NCBI GenBank assembly: GCA_025890175.1
Contig: JANPYM010000003.1
Span: 2,352,795-2,416,794 of the forward strand
DNA length: 64,000 bases
Source of the DNA: Ciborinia camelliae
Taxonomy: Eukaryota > Ascomycota > Leotiomycetes > Helotiales > Sclerotiniaceae
Reading direction: 5' to 3'
In this document: positions 12,079-25,253 of the stretch, in pieces
Position numbering within the stretch: the first letter of the stretch is position 1
Layout of the letters: each line of letters begins with the position of its first letter
Notes under the pieces: model-generated
What the model was told of the DNA's origin: nothing
Database searches by the model: none
The model's input: only the letters and a program-made list of their open reading frames with translations
Position numbers and translations under genes: made by a program

Positions 12079-13190
12079 GAATATCGTCTCCCTGAGAACC
12101 GGTGCAATGATACCGAGAACGTATCAAAGTGAGATCAGCTTACCGATCAATTATCTTGAGCGTCAACCTTTAGTACCGGTGTTTTCTTCAATATTTTAAC
12201 GGTTGTCAAAATGGTTTGAAATGAGCAAAGAGTAGGATTTTAGTCTACATCAGCACGATCGCTATTTCCGGATCTATCCCGCTTGATGAATCACTGATTC
12301 TTGTTTATGCAGCGCATAGTGATCCCATACTCGCTCACATGCTCGTCTGCTTATAAATACCAGTCCCAACAGTGAATCTTTGCGTCAGACTCAGAGGAAG
12401 GATGTGTGCAATACTTGGTCAGCTCTTGATTCCACAATGTTTACCACGACGATGAAGATTAAGGGGCTTAGCTCAGAATTGTCAAATAGAATCAATGCCC
12501 ATAGGATTCAAATATCTAGGGATCAGTACTTTGACAAATGGAGTTCATGGGAAGAATTATATTAATCAATACCCCTGGCAATTGTATTTGCATGTATAAT
12601 TCTGTAATTTCCAGGTGTATGTTTATCTAGCCTCGACTATCGTCACATGACCTTTCTGTCCATTTACGGCCATTTTCACTAATAAAACCCCCTGCCAAAC
12701 TGCTCTCACACCTAATCAATTATTACACGGGGTCGTGTTACATAAACCAAGAATTGCATTGACTTTGTCCGACAAATAGTTTCGGTTTCTAAAAGTTGCA
12801 AACAAAACCAAATACTAAAAAGTACTATCCAAGAGGGAGGACAATGTAATGATTCTTTTACCAACTGTTGGCGAGGGAAAAAACCCCCCAAAATTACAAA
12901 ACCTCAAAACAAAAATTTACTAGTCCTCACCAACAAATACCTAGGTATTGTACGAAGACGTCCCACCAGGAGAAAAGCGAAAAGAGAAAGCAGGTTAAAA
13001 TGTGATTCCACAAAAACACGGAAGTTGAATATCTACAAAAATTAAAATATATAAACATAAGCAAGCATAAGCTTTTGAGATAGTCCATCGCGGAGTAGTG
13101 ATTTTCGAACACAGAATTTCGATCGGCAGAAAGTAGTATTCTGACTCCCATGCCAATTTGCTCTTCAGATCATGGCCCCTTTTGCACAAT
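12079..13190. other. Intergenic, no gene seen
   Basis: Upstream of the methyltransferase (-) and downstream of the tannase relic (-). Holds the methyltransferase promoter. A TATAAATA sits near 12353 on the + strand, but the open frame after it (12380-12565) has no recognisable features. Confidence 0.45.
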
Positions 13191-14549
13191 CTAGTAGACT
13201 GGCATTAGGAAAGAGTCAAAGTCGTAAATCCAACTACCAATTGAAGCTTGGTCGTATTCGCATGCCATGGTAGTTCCGTTATTAGACCAAATAGGTCTCA
13301 ATGGCCAAGCGCAAATTTCCAATTGCTCATTATGTCCCTCATCTACACCTTTGGAGAAGGTGGCATTCAGAGTAGTGGGTGAATTACCATTTCTCGACCC
13401 AGTCGATCAAGACAGCGAGGTTGGTTTGAGGGAAGGGCCCATTTGATTGGTAGTCAACATTAGGTTCGCAGTGGGCTGCTCCTGAAACGAGATAAAGACG
13501 GGACCGGTCGCCGAGGGCATCAGTACTCTCATTGAAAGTCGTGCCGGAATACATGATGGAACGGACAGATGAGGCGGCAAGGATACTTTTCTCTTATTCA
13601 CCGTGGAAGTGAAGGACTTTGCCGCCGGCTTTGTGAATGAAGTCAAGTCGGGCCACGTGCCAGTGTCAAAGGTCACACCATTAAGGAGCTCAATCATCCG
13701 TACTGGGAACTCAGATCTAAGCCCGCTGATAGACAATTCCCAGCCGTCATTCTCATTGTTGTATGCGGTGGCGGCATCGTCAAATGTCGCAGCTGGCTGA
13801 TAAGATAGGTAAGCACGACGACCCTTGGAGTCGTGGAGATCACCAATAATTGTGGCCGCGACTGCAGTACCTTGAGCAGTAACAGTACCATTTTGTGCTG
13901 GAGTTGCAGGTGAGGAACGAAACGGGTTCGAAGAAGCAGCAACGGTGGCACAAAAGTATGGCCGACCGATTGTGGAGTTCAAACCGAAGTTCAGCTTCCA
14001 AAGATCTGTACGTGCAACGACACCATCTGTCTTGCCATCCATAGTATCACGGGCAGCGATTGTGAGATTCATAATCTTCTCTAGCTCACACGGTGAAGGA
14101 TAGTAATCAAGGGTTTTCTCAACCACATTGGAGTAAAGATGTTGAGTTTGCTGGTGGACAAATCGAATAGCCGGGGCACCTGTGATGGCACCATCCCGCT
14201 CATCGCCAAAACATTAGATTTGACTCCAACCTTCACGTCCACCCTCGGAGCATCCCTAAAATAGTCAATAAAGGAATGACTCGGTCGATGTAGAAGATGT
14301 AACATGAAAGTTTACCTGGTAGTGAGAATACAGCTTGCTGTCTCCCATGCCAAAGACGTTCTTTGTGAGCTGTTTTCCGATCAAACTCAAATTACTCAAT
14401 TCATGGTGAGCTTGGTAACCGAACACGAAAAGAGATTCATAGTTGGCAGTGCCGCTAACGATGGGAAATGTGGCATCGAATTGAGTATCAAAGCCTCCAA
14501 ATCCCCCTTGGAGCCGAGTTTTGATATGCATTCCATAAGTAAAGACCAT
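13191..14549 (-). pseudogene. Tannase/feruloyl-esterase family pseudogene
   Basis: Remnant of a secreted ester hydrolase of the tannase family; intact members release gallic or hydroxycinnamic acids from plant esters. A genuine intron (14315-14256) joins LYSHYQ to the nucleophile box GCSEGGREGW (elbow G-C-S-x-G-G). Downstream pieces match the family: DGAITGAPA, YYPSPCELEKI, DGKTDGVV, AHCEP, and a C-terminal DFDSFLMPVY. Lesions: in-frame TAA at 14216-14214, where the family has Q; a 1-base frameshift near 13630; TAA at 13596-13594, replacing the HGESD acid region; and another 1-base frameshift near 13392. An internal deletion follows LLNG, and disulfide cysteines are replaced. The N-terminal third and signal peptide are absent. 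Some lesions fit C-to-T change. It cannot make a working enzyme. Confidence 0.88.
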
Positions 14550-16929
14550 TTCGAGGGTTCAACCCTTTGGTTTCACAAGTGAAATGTGTGGGCTGAGAAT
14601 ACCTAGTTTTCATTCTCAAGTCTTTCTAATAACATTGAGCTGGCTAAACTTCCTTTGGGTCTCCCAAGTTAAAAAATTCACTGTGTGGAAAAGTGTTTGA
14701 ATTGCCACCGTACCGGGTTCGTTTTCTAGAAACTTGGTCTTCTAGACTTCCCATCATCATGATGTGTGATCAATGGTCATTTCGCTGGTAGTGATACAAA
14801 GCTTGCTTGCTATAACCGGAGCAATTACTTAGCGAGCTCACCCATACCTCATGTTACACCTTTTATGATGATTATGGATGTAGTACAATTTCTCGAACAT
14901 CCGAACTCGGAGATACTCTCCTGTCATAGACAGAAGCCTTAGTTGCCTTAGTTATTCTTAGGCATCCTTGGATTCTCAACATCCATTGACAAAAAATCAG
15001 ATCTAAACGTCTCAGACTGGGCTGCGAAAGAACGAGAGTTGACTTAACTTAATACCACAAATTTTGCAGAGCCAGCTTGTGATATATTGTAATAAGACTA
15101 CCCCACCCCTCTCGCTCCCCCCTTTTTCTCCCATCTTCGTTACAACGTCAAGCGAAAAACTCTTATCTTCAAGGCTATAATATTCAGCTTATATAGTACC
15201 TCACATTATATCTCCCTTTTTGGCATGTTCAAACCAGTGGGGCTAGAAATGGAAGTATGAAAATCAATTCGATAATTGAACAATACGTAGTGCCAGAGAT
15301 GAATCTAACCGCTCGAGTACTTGGTAACAGACACTCCTGGGACATCACTAAGCCTCTCAATCGCCACAGCAAATATCGATTGCAGATGCGATTTTGAGGG
15401 TACTCATTCCTTTAGAACAGAAACTTCAGTAGGCATGCACAGGACAAAGGCTGTAGAGCTGGTATAAAAAAACGGTGTGTATGATATGATATTCAGGGCT
15501 TGTGATCATGACGGGGCATAGATTATTGCTCTGGTCTATTTTCAAGACCTGAAAATTTGAGTTGATTGTATGAAGTATGAGTACTAGGTATAAACAAGGA
15601 AATTTCTGATCTCCAGTGCATACCGTAGTTCGATGTTTTGGTGCTTGTCGACTACCGGTACCCTGCCACTAGAATATAGGGTTGGGCAAAGGGTAGGGTG
15701 ATCGTTCGGGATAAAACGCATTGGAAATCTCTCCTACTACCTTTCTTTGACAGGGTAGGGTAACCATTTGTTAAATGCTTCGGTTATTTGGAGCATCTAG
15801 AGTATTTGGTACGTAATGTAATATTTTGGTGAAGGGTGCGGGAGGATAAAAAAGAATATTTTGTTTTTAATATATTGTTGTTTGATTTAAGGTAGGTAGG
15901 TAGTTAAGGATAATTTCAACTTTGAATAATTACATGGGACGATTATTTAATCAATAATGAGGTACCCCTAAATTCCTAATACATGTAGGTTTATAAGCTA
16001 TCCACCCTACTCTACCGGGTAGGTAGACCAACCAGGTGGGTGCCTAAACTTAGGTGCTAGAACACATCATCAATTTCCGAGACCATCTTCCTCGATGGAG
16101 AGCGATATGCACTACTCTGAAAGCAGAGAGCGGAAAGATATGTCAACAATGAACAGTTATGATATATTTGCCGTACTTTTACCACGAGCTGGCCAAGGCG
16201 GGGGGGTTCTTGGAAGTTAAAACGATGAAACAGATGCCAAGTAACCCAAGGTTTAGACTAGATGAAGCTTTAACTTATTCAAAGTTTTTAATTGCAGGCT
16301 TAAATAAACGTTAAATAAAACTAAAATTTGAGAATTTGAGATTCGAAACAGATTCAGATTCATGTGAAAGTATGAAATGCGATGTAAATTAGTGATCCTA
16401 TATAATATATTCAAATATTTTACTTTTGAGGGTAAATAAATTGATTTCGTTTCAAATAGATATGAAACCTGAAAGGGAGTCGGACGGAACCGAGAATCAT
16501 TTGCCTCGCTTGAGGAAAAAGGATGTTGAGTAAAGTGACGAATACCTAGGTAGGTATACAGTACTTACTTGCAAATCTGGGCCAGAGTTGTAAGATGAGA
16601 ATGGTGCGATGAAACGCGAGAAAAGATCAAATCGAGTTTGTCTGGACATAGCTCCGGAATAGGGAGGGTTATGATACTGTATCTAATATATTCTGTATGA
16701 TAACAGCATGATGACTTTTAAAATTGAAAGTTGAAACCCCTTCACACGATATATTGCTCGTACCGAAATTATTGAACGTCAAAGTTGTGTTAAGTAGAGT
16801 AGCATTAATAAAAGATTTCCAATTTATAGCAATAACATTTACATCATTAAATCATACACCATCCTCATTACATGACTGACCATCACCATCCCTACACCAT
16901 TCCCTCGTTACATGACCAACTATCATCCC
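14550..16929. other. Gene-free, AT-rich intergenic region
   Basis: About 2.4 kb without coding signal. I looked for the missing N-terminal third of the tannase here and did not find it. Contains several AGGTAGGT/CCTAGGT simple motifs (about 15893-15905, 16018-16026, 16543-16556). Confidence 0.5.
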
Positions 16930-18455
16930 TTAGTTGAATCCCATATACTTGGTACTACAGGTAACATCCAAGGCGGTCTCGTCAACGTTTTGACAGTAAG
17001 CCTCACTAGTACCATTTGGGCTCAACACGTTGATGTCCGTAGCCACAATGTTGTTGCAAACAGATTCGCTCGAGCAGGCAAATGTACCGATTTGTGGCTG
17101 GTACTTCTTGGTGGTGGTACCGGTGAAGTTCTTGAAGACAATATCGGTGATGGTAAGAGGGGAGGGGAATTCGAGACAGAGGGTTAGGTTACTTTGACCG
17201 TAGCATTGGTCAACTTCGATGGCATAATCGACGTTGTCCATGTACATTGTGTCGTAGGTGATGTTCTTCACCATACCGTCTCCTCCGCCTCCTGTAAGTG
17301 CGTTAGTTATAAACTTGGTAGGTGAAAGGAGGAAGTATGCTTACCTTGGAGATCGCCACTGAGAGCTGAGGCGGTGTTTGGCCAAGCCTTGATGCGTGCA
17401 CCGTCGGTGGCGTTGTGCAATGCGACGTTGTAGACGTATACGTTTTCAACGATATCATATTCTCCAGGATATTGACCGAGGGATCCAACAGAGATTCCGT
17501 GGGAGCCAGTGCAGGAAAGGTTTTGAACCAAGATGTTGGTACTGTTTGGCTTGAAAGAAACACAATCTAAAATGTGGTAAGCAAGTTTTCCTAAGATCAA
17601 ATGAAGGGGCATTTACCATCTCCATTGACGATGACAGAGTTCTGGATAACGATGTTATCACTGCGGTAGGTGTCCCATCCATCAGTGTTCTTTGCAAGAT
17701 GTGTGCTTGTGCTTCCACCAAGGATGGTGATATTGTTGTATATAACATTGCTAGAATTTGCAATGAAATTGTAGTATTGTGGTGAGTAACGCAAATTGAT
17801 ATCAGTCAAGATCGAGTCCTTAAGACCGTCAATTCCAAAAAGGACTGGTCTGAGTGTGTAGATATCTTCAGCGTAGAGATCGTACCAGACCTGGCCATTT
17901 CCATTCAGAGAACCACCTCCATACATGAAAACATCCTCCCCTCCAAGCTTGAAGAATGAAGTGGCGTTTTGGAAGACAATTGGGAAAGAATTGGCTTGCC
18001 AGTATGTTGTGTTATCCGAGAAGAGGATTTCACCCTGGATATCTGCAGTATTCGTTAGCAAAATAGCACATGACTCATAAGTGCCATGAGGCTTGAGCTG
18101 GCTTACCGAGATCAATGTGCTTGAGGAAAGTCCAATCCATTGCAGTAGCAACCGAATATGTAACACCTTTACTGAATACTACATGACCACCGTTGTTGCA
18201 CTCAGTAAGCGCACTCATGATAGCTGCAGAGTCATCTGCTCCATTGCCGGCACTAGTAACAGTACAAGTCTTGGTCCTTACTGCCGGAGAAGGTGGAGCC
18301 GTGCTTGGGTTTTTGGGAGAGTATTCGACGGTCGGTCTTGTTGATGCTGCTGATGCTGCCTTTGAATTATGACCTCGACGAGTATCCAATGTTGGGCTTG
18401 CAACTGCAATTGCAGCGGAAGCAATTGAAAGAATTGAGGTCAATTGAAAATGCAT
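16930..18455 (-). CDS. Secreted exo-polygalacturonase (GH28)
   Basis: Glycoside hydrolase family 28 enzyme, expected to release galacturonic acid from pectin outside the cell. Four exons, 18455-18107, 18042-17617, 17566-17345 and 17291-16930, give 452 aa. Residues 1-19 are a signal peptide, followed by a low-complexity linker. The GH28 active-site set is complete: NTDGWD (235-240), G-D-D-C (257-260), G-SHG-I-S (279-285, the catalytic-region histidine) and RIKAWP (316-321). The [10 protein letters not shown] variant and the [13 protein letters not shown] form are typical of exo-acting rather than endo-acting members. Many N-x-S/T sites occur in the mature part. Introns have canonical GTAAGC/GTAAAT donors and CAG/TAG acceptors. 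It is downstream of, and in the same direction as, the tannase relic's upstream flank. Confidence 0.95.
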
Positions 18456-18544
18456 CTTGAAGTACGGATCTGATATTTGAAATGTCCAAGTAGTTTGAAG
18501 GAAGGCTTAGCACTGTTGATGGCAATGCTTGGGGCCTGGCACAA

Positions 18545-18552
18545 CTTATATA
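18545..18552 (-). promoter_or_regulatory. Probable TATA box of the exo-polygalacturonase gene
   Basis: On the minus strand TATATAAG lies about 90 bases upstream of the ATG at 18455. Spacing fits a fungal core promoter of an inducible secreted enzyme. Confidence 0.5.
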
Positions 18553-19204
18553 CTTAGGGTGAGCATGCAGACATCCACATGTTGCCGAAGCCATGGGACT
18601 TTTATTTCTCCGTATTCCTTCTTTTTTGCCTTGAAACAAGCGACGATGACGGTGAGCTCTTCGCCTGAACCAAAGGGCCTGTCATTTCATCCCATTTTTG
18701 AGAGGCTGTGGAGACAATTCAGTCCCCAGATCATCAGTGGCACCTCGCATCGATTTAGATCCACATAGGAACCTTCTCTTCAACGCAATTCATTGGCTTA
18801 TTTCGTTTGTTGAAGATTAGGAAAGTTTCATCCTTGCTCCAAGCTCTATTTAAGTTTCGACTATTGCTAATTGGTGGAACTCAAAATGTTGTCCGACCGG
18901 TAAGCCATACGGTGTCGGTATGTATACCATATCCTATTGCCGAGTGATGCTAATGGTAGTTGAAGCCTGGACTCGGTAGATGGCTGTCTTTCGTATTTAG
19001 GGTTTAGGTACGGTGTAGACTGCAGTAGCAAAGGTGGTGGTTGGTTCGTTGTAGTAATGACTACCAGTATAAAGACCTGGGGAGCTATACCTAGGGTCTC
19101 TGGCTGACTAATTAATATAGAGTGACAGACAGCAACAGGCCGGCCGGAAATTGATCACTGATTCAATTGAGTTTATAAACCACCTAGCCTTTGGGTAGGT
19201 ATCT

Positions 19205-19257
19205 AATTAATTACAAATGAAATAATATAGGTAATTAATTACAAGTGAAATAATACA
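19205..19257. repeat. Short tandem duplication, about 27 bp unit
   Basis: The unit AATTAATTACAAATGAAATAA is followed by AATTAATTACAAGTGAAATAA with one A/G difference. This is a simple local duplication in AT-rich DNA. Confidence 0.7.
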
Positions 19258-20423
19258 ATCTAAAAAGATTGCACAAAATTTTGAGTTCTGCTTACTTCAA
19301 ACATTATCAAAAAGTATATTTTGTATAATATTTAAAAGAAACAACTTGAATTGAATCACATCAATCAATTTCGTCATGTTTTTCCTCACTCGGGAATCGG
19401 GGGGGGGGGCAGTCAGAGCATTATCGACAACTGGAACCTCCAGCTAAGATATAATCACGGAAGAATTACGGAGTAGGTAGAAGCATTCTTATCGAGGTCA
19501 TTCTAACCTATCATCGGCTTATAACTCTTAATGGATGTTATAGAAAAGCTTAGCGAGCTCTTATAAAATTAACCTTAATATATAAGTGGATGGATCCGAT
19601 TACCGGTATAACCAGGTTTATATAAAGTTTTATACTGATTTAAGGTTATATCTGATTTTTCAACTCTTGATACGTTGTAAAAATAATCATGTAATAGCTT
19701 TCTACAAGTGGATCGGGCTCTTTTTCGACCAATCATATCACGCAAATTATGTCGAAACTGATTGAAAAGTGTCCGAGTTTTCAGTATGAGCCAAAAATGG
19801 GGTACAGTATTAATTACCATGTAAATATTGGTGAAATCAAGAAAGTAATACGGTGTAACCAGGATCCGGTATAAACAAGTTCTATTGTAGACATGTAAAG
19901 TTGTAGTAGACTACAGTATCCGCATAGACTAGACTGCGGGTATAGACTGTATACTACCTAGTAGGTAGGTTTGTGCGAGGGCGGTGAGTAGCTGGATACA
20001 TAGATAGTAGAGGTATTATTATAGTACGGTAATAACTTTTCAACTTGTGAACTTATAAACTTGTAACCTGGAGGCTGGAAGTCTCAATCTCAAGAGTCAA
20101 ATTGAATCTTAAGCGAACAAACTTAAACTTAAAGTTTAAATGATAATCACGCTACTTATGCCAGACTTGGTATGCCAGCCCGAGATGGCGAGATATCAAC
20201 TCTTCGGCTTTAGAAAGTTTAAACATTCCCGAAGGGCACAGATCGGGCAATGGCCCGCTCTCTACACGAACCTTCACAAATCACTACAGGCTATAGCGGG
20301 TAGCTCGCTCACTCGCTCACTGTCCGAGTTCGAACTGCGAAGAGACTCGGAAAGCTCCAGCTCCAATTGATGATTCCATTAGATTAGAAAGGATGAAGTC
20401 TCTGGTCAAGAAACGCGAGTATC

Positions 20424-20449
20424 CACGTGATATAAAGTCATACACGTGA
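20424..20449. promoter_or_regulatory. Pair of CACGTGA E-box motifs
   Basis: Two CACGTGA motifs lie within about 25 bp of each other (CCACGTGATATAAAG and ACACGTGATTCC). bHLH factors bind such sites in fungi, but no gene starts nearby, so function is uncertain. Confidence 0.3.
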
Positions 20450-22651
20450 TTCCCGTATTTATTTTTCTTTCGAAACTCTTACAAATCTTCCTTTTCGGGG
20501 CTCATATTGTTGCCGTTGCTATGGCAAACTTTGATCGCTTGGTGACACTGTGACAGGCGCATATTACTTGATAAGATCTCCTTGAGTTTACCAAAAGGAA
20601 TACGCTCTCCAAGTTTCTTGCATTTCAAGCATGCAACCTTTAAGGGGTAGCGGAGACGTCAAATTAAGTGTTTGCTTTTGAAAAGTCTGATTCCAAGAAG
20701 AAAAGCTTATCTCATATCCTTGCTAAAGATGGGTGGATTAATTTTGGGTGGGTGCAGCGGGCGAACCGGGCCGGACCGCTTCGTTCTGATATTCTTCGGT
20801 CATACAACTTCGTAACCTCGACTTTTCGAACAATGATAACCTTGACGGATGGATCATCGAGGGCATTGGATTTGGAGGCAGCTGTTGAGCTGAAGCGCTA
20901 GATGCGATGCCGTCAAGATGCCGATGTATTTGCCAAAACCCCACCGGACGATCCACCTTTCCATGAGCATCGATGGAATCCGTCCGAGTCATAGAAGGAT
21001 TCGATACATATCACTTTCTGTCATGTTGTGACAGAAAACTGCACAGTTGACAAAGCACTTTTCTATAGAATTGAGGACTGCGCTTATGGTGTATGCGTGC
21101 CACGGAAATGCCTTCTGCTGAAAGGATAGAGCAAACAAATATATATTCACGGCTCGGGCCTTGATGCATGTAGAGCAGAAGGAAAAGGTTGCCAGGGGTA
21201 TGGAATCGCGGAAAGAGTCCAAAAACGCCATCCTTTGCAGATTATTCAAAAATGCCGTTGTGGCTGCCTTCTTCACACCCACCTTCTCTACGGCCAGCAT
21301 TGTGGACTTGGCATATTCTTTCTTTCGTTGAGACCTCATTAAATCTCATCGGAAGGAGAGTCCTTCGCCCGATAGCCATGGATAGACCTCTTCTGACTTC
21401 CCAATAGGTGTAGTTGCATGCATGTTGACAAGATCGAACCGTTATCTTTACATGTGTGGCTTTCGTTGACATCTGTCGCCACCGCCAAAAGTTTGGATCA
21501 CTCATTTGGCCGGCAAACCGCATTTACTTTACGGTAGCGGGGAGTTATCTTGATTTTGCTGCATGATGGGTGTTTTGTTTTTGCGTTCAGCGTCGTACTT
21601 TAGTTAAGTTGTCGTTCCTGACCATCCGATCTTGTAACATATCTCGATGTTTCTTGGTTCTGTCAAGGATTTCACCCAATGATGCGTGGACCAGCAGCCT
21701 GGTTGCTGGAGTTGGAACACTGGGTGAAGAACTTTTGCTTCATATATGTGCCTGAAGGAGTAGACCTCTCTTAAGGTAGTCCCGCGGCCAGGGTGATCAT
21801 ATATCATGATACATATAAACATGATGTATTATGAAGTAGGATTTCGACGAAATTTCCAACGTCTTCAAAGCAAGGTGTGGTTACAATCTACGGACAGGGA
21901 CAAGGCCCTCTTTAGACGCTAATGATGCTGAGGGAGCTTCTATTGGACTTTGGAGGGTGGAGTGTGCACCAACTTTCAAGTTACTGGGTCACTGGACAGC
22001 ACTAACATTCTTCCGGCGTGGGGCACTGCATACAAACTAACCAACAGAATGTTTCCCGGGGTATCGTGGGGCGGTAGTAAGATTACATATCACGTTCATT
22101 TCCGACGATGAAAACTCTCCCGCGGCGTATAATTTGGACAATCGAGAGAGAATCGACCCTAGACATACCCCCAGCACCCTTGAATAGGTCGCAGATGCGA
22201 AGAAGCAACACTAGGTAATCAATACTCCATCATACTTCTGTGCAAGAGATCATATCTAGGCATATAGCCGGGGCAGCATGGAAACCACTACCCGGCATCA
22301 AGAGTCAATTTTAGACATTACAATAGTTCAATGCGAAGAATACCAAGAATGTGATTTATCACAATGATTAACAACTTTGGGATATTCCTACATACAAACG
22401 CCCACCATCTTTGAAAATTTGCCGCAGATGCCGTTTATTAAAGAAATTAGAGACCCTTGAAACCGACAAGCTATAGCAAATAGACGATGGAATTGCACCA
22501 TTAGGTTCCAGTACAGACAATAAACCCCCAGCAATGCAACGTTTTGATAGCAAACTAAATGCGCATCTTTTCGATGTATCGAAGCAGATCTGCCGCCCTT
22601 ACAATACATAACAAACACTCCACTACATTGTCCTCCAATAACCCCTCATGA

Positions 22652-24088
22652 TCAGTATTGGTTACTGGCGCACATCGGATGAACTTGCATGAACCGTGAG
22701 CTTTGATTGTCCATGAAGATCGGGTCCTGGTCATCAAGGAGCACTCCTTGGCAATCTTCGAATCTGTAGTCATCGTACGCAGGATTGTAGTTCTCCTCTT
22801 TGATGGCGGGGCTGTAAGTTCCAGAGCTCTCCGGGGCTGGAGTCAGAGGTGATCTTCGAGGAGATCGCGAATCAGAGGCCATATTCGAGGCATAAGAATG
22901 GCTGCCCGGGTATTTTGTCGGTTCGGACCTGGAACATGTTGGGAGCATTCGTCTTGAAGTTGGATCCTCCCTCACTCTTTGACGTTGGAGTTTTCCTTTG
23001 CCAATAGAGTGAAGCGAAGGTTTTCGAATTGCATTGTAATTGTGCCGACTTGGGTAGCTTTGACTTGGAGTACTTTCTGTCTTGGCGTACTTCTTGCTAC
23101 TTGTCCCCTTGCGATATCGAGTTGTAGACTGAACTCCATCTCTGACAGCGAAATCTTCCAAGACCCACTCAGTAGACTTTTTTGTTTCCTCTCCAGGAAT
23201 CTTTCGTTCCGTCTTTTTGAACGCCTGCCATTGAAAATGTTAGCCTCAGTAAATCGCCAAGCATGCTTGACCATAGAATCTTACAGCGTTCATTGACAGA
23301 TTGTGACGAATGCTGTTCATCCAACCTTTGGTGTCAGAACTCCCTTTAGTAGTGTTTTCTCGGAACCAACGATAGATTTCTTGTAGAACCATGGAATGGT
23401 CTGGCGCACTCATCAGTGCTCGATAAATCAACTTTGCGTATGGTTGCTCATCTACGTTGTGGGCATCAGCATCAACGTCCATTGCAGTAGGCTCACGCGA
23501 GCTATGCCCGTCTTCATCGGAGCATAAGCTGGAAGGAGACGTAGAATCAAGAGGCTTGTGCACGGCGTCCATCATAATGCAATCGTCAGGTCTTTCGCCA
23601 TGGTCAGCCCTCGATGACACCATGGATCCGAGGTTTTCGCGAGTATCAAAAGGATATACAGGTAGCGTCATGGTCATGTTGGCATAAGGTTGTTGCCAAG
23701 TAGTTCGAGGAATGTTGTCAAAAGTTTTGAGAGACTGCTGTTGTTCAAGACCAGAGAGATCAGCCGGACAATCATAGGAGTAACCATTTCCATCATCCCC
23801 AAAACTAGGAGTCAATGGCGCCTGATGAGCCCATGAGTTTGGATTTTGAGAGCCCGTCATCTGGGATGTAGTAAGGTTGTAATCATTGTTGGGCATGGCA
23901 GATGATGATGAGCTAGCCATGAAGTACTGATCTTGACCGATTCTAGGTAGGCCATCAAATGATGGGAAAATATCAGCAGCTTGCGATTGTGCAGTTGTTT
24001 CAATAATCTCCGAAGCTTGAAGATCCCAAGGCAAGTCGTGGTGTTGAGAACTCTGTTGAAAATGATCGGAATTCATGTTGAGAACCAT
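22652..24088 (-). CDS. Forkhead (FKH) transcription factor
   Basis: Nuclear DNA-binding regulator. Two exons, 24088-23285 and 23224-22652, give 458 aa. The forkhead winged-helix domain lies at about residues 212-285 and spans the intron: QPYAKLIYRALMSAPDHSM, LQEIYRWF, then the recognition helix WMNSIRHNLSMN joined to AAFKKTERK. This matches the family pattern SIRHNLSxNxxFxKxxR. The N-terminal ~210 residues are Gln/Ser-rich and probably disordered. After the domain there is a basic Ser/Arg-rich stretch (SRSPRRSPLTPAP), a possible phosphorylation or nuclear-localisation region. ATG codons at 24088 and 24076 are both possible starts. No forkhead-associated (FHA) domain is visible, so it is not an FKH1/2-type protein; it may be closer to HCM1-like or other fungal forkhead proteins. 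Confidence 0.92.
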
Positions 24089-25253
24089 CTGAAAACAATC
24101 TACTCAACCTCGCTGCCGATGATGTGTCTATTGAACGAAGTGCTACCCTTAGAATGGATTGCTCTATTGTAAGACGATAGTGACTGCCTTCTCGGAGAAT
24201 TCAAAGAATTGGGATAGCAAAGGACTTCGGGTGTAGTTATTCAAAAAAGAAATCTAGAACGTAAGAAGCAGTGGGAACACTGGAAGCTTTGTGACTATGG
24301 GCATAGAGACCTGAAAAGACAAGATCATAATGCAGGAGAGCGATGCCAGCACATGGATGCAAGCCTTTGACGTGTGGTGCAAACAGGCTCCCCGGACAGC
24401 AACATTCTAAAGACAGTGTAAGCTCTACAATAACCTTTCTTGAATAGCAATCGCTTGTTGTCTGCTGTAAATAGGTGGGCTGTAGGTCTGCATATCCATG
24501 TCATACAGGGAGAGAGGAAACGGGAAACTGCATAACGCTAGATATTGTAACCAGAAGAAGCATTGTTTGAATTTAAACCTAGAAGAGCATATACTGTTTC
24601 ACAGTCAGCCTCGAGCGGGCACAATCACAAAGAATTGTCTGGCTCAATTGTTCTTGATTTTTATTCTAGAAGGAACACACAAAGTTGTTTCTGTTCGGGG
24701 GTAGTGGACTTATGCCGAAATCAGCCACCCGCAAACCGTTTCGACCCACGCAACCAAATATCCCAATCCCAATGACCCACGCGAACGAAAGCCGATCCGG
24801 AGTTTTTGATAATTAAGATCGCAGCTACCCATGTTTGAAAAAGAGTCATGTTCTACCACATCACTGCTACAAATTGTGCCCACGGTTCCAAATCACCGAT
24901 ATTAGAACTCTAAGAAAGGTTATGAGAAATATGAAGGATGGATGTTAATGATCTCGTTGCATTCTCCCGTGCTAATGCTTGTCTCATGTAGAGAACTTTG
25001 ATGACCTCATTACATTTTCCCGTGTGTTAATGCTTCTCTCATGCATCGAATCGTTGCCGTCATGTACGCAATATTATTTTTTGACGGAAGTACAAAGTTT
25101 CTTTGTGTGCCATTACGCACGTGGGAGAAATCTGGGGAGGTTTATTTGTGAGTTCAATGATTGCTAGAGAAAATCCCCAACCAAATGGGTACCAAATTGA
25201 TACAATCCAAAACTCCAGCGCCACCCACAATGAGGCAAGCAGGAAACTCGTGA
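24089..25253. other. Intergenic with a diverged direct repeat
   Basis: Upstream of the forkhead gene and downstream of the Cactin gene. It contains a ~50-bp direct repeat at 24948-25047, described separately. No gene seen. Confidence 0.5.
24948..25047. repeat. Two-copy direct repeat, diverged by transitions
   Basis: Two adjacent units share GATNNCNTTNCATTNTCCCGTG, then TAATGCTT and CTCATG. In the first part they differ at G/A, G/A and C/T, all transitions. This looks like a short duplication that then decayed. Confidence 0.6.

Larger units (their letters stand above)
18456..22651. other. Gene-poor region of about 4.2 kb
   Basis: No supported gene. Open frames (for example 20668-20901, 20989-21339, 21242-21523) show no family motifs and no plausible splice partners. 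The part near 19190-19900 is AT-rich and includes a short tandem duplication (about 19205-19257). Two CACGTGA boxes lie close together near 20424-20449. Confidence 0.5.

Noticed and set aside
14263..14316. Apparent frameshift in the tannase relic between LYSHYQ and GCSEGG
   Set aside because: GTAAAC...TTTTAG with TTGAC before it is a good intron that restores the frame, so it is not counted as a lesion.
13191..18455. Metabolite or pectin-degradation gene cluster
   Set aside because: Only one intact pectin enzyme, one relic and one unrelated methyltransferase; no shared promoter motif seen.
20668..21523. Several overlapping short open frames in the gene-poor region
   Set aside because: No motifs and no consistent frame; treated as non-coding.
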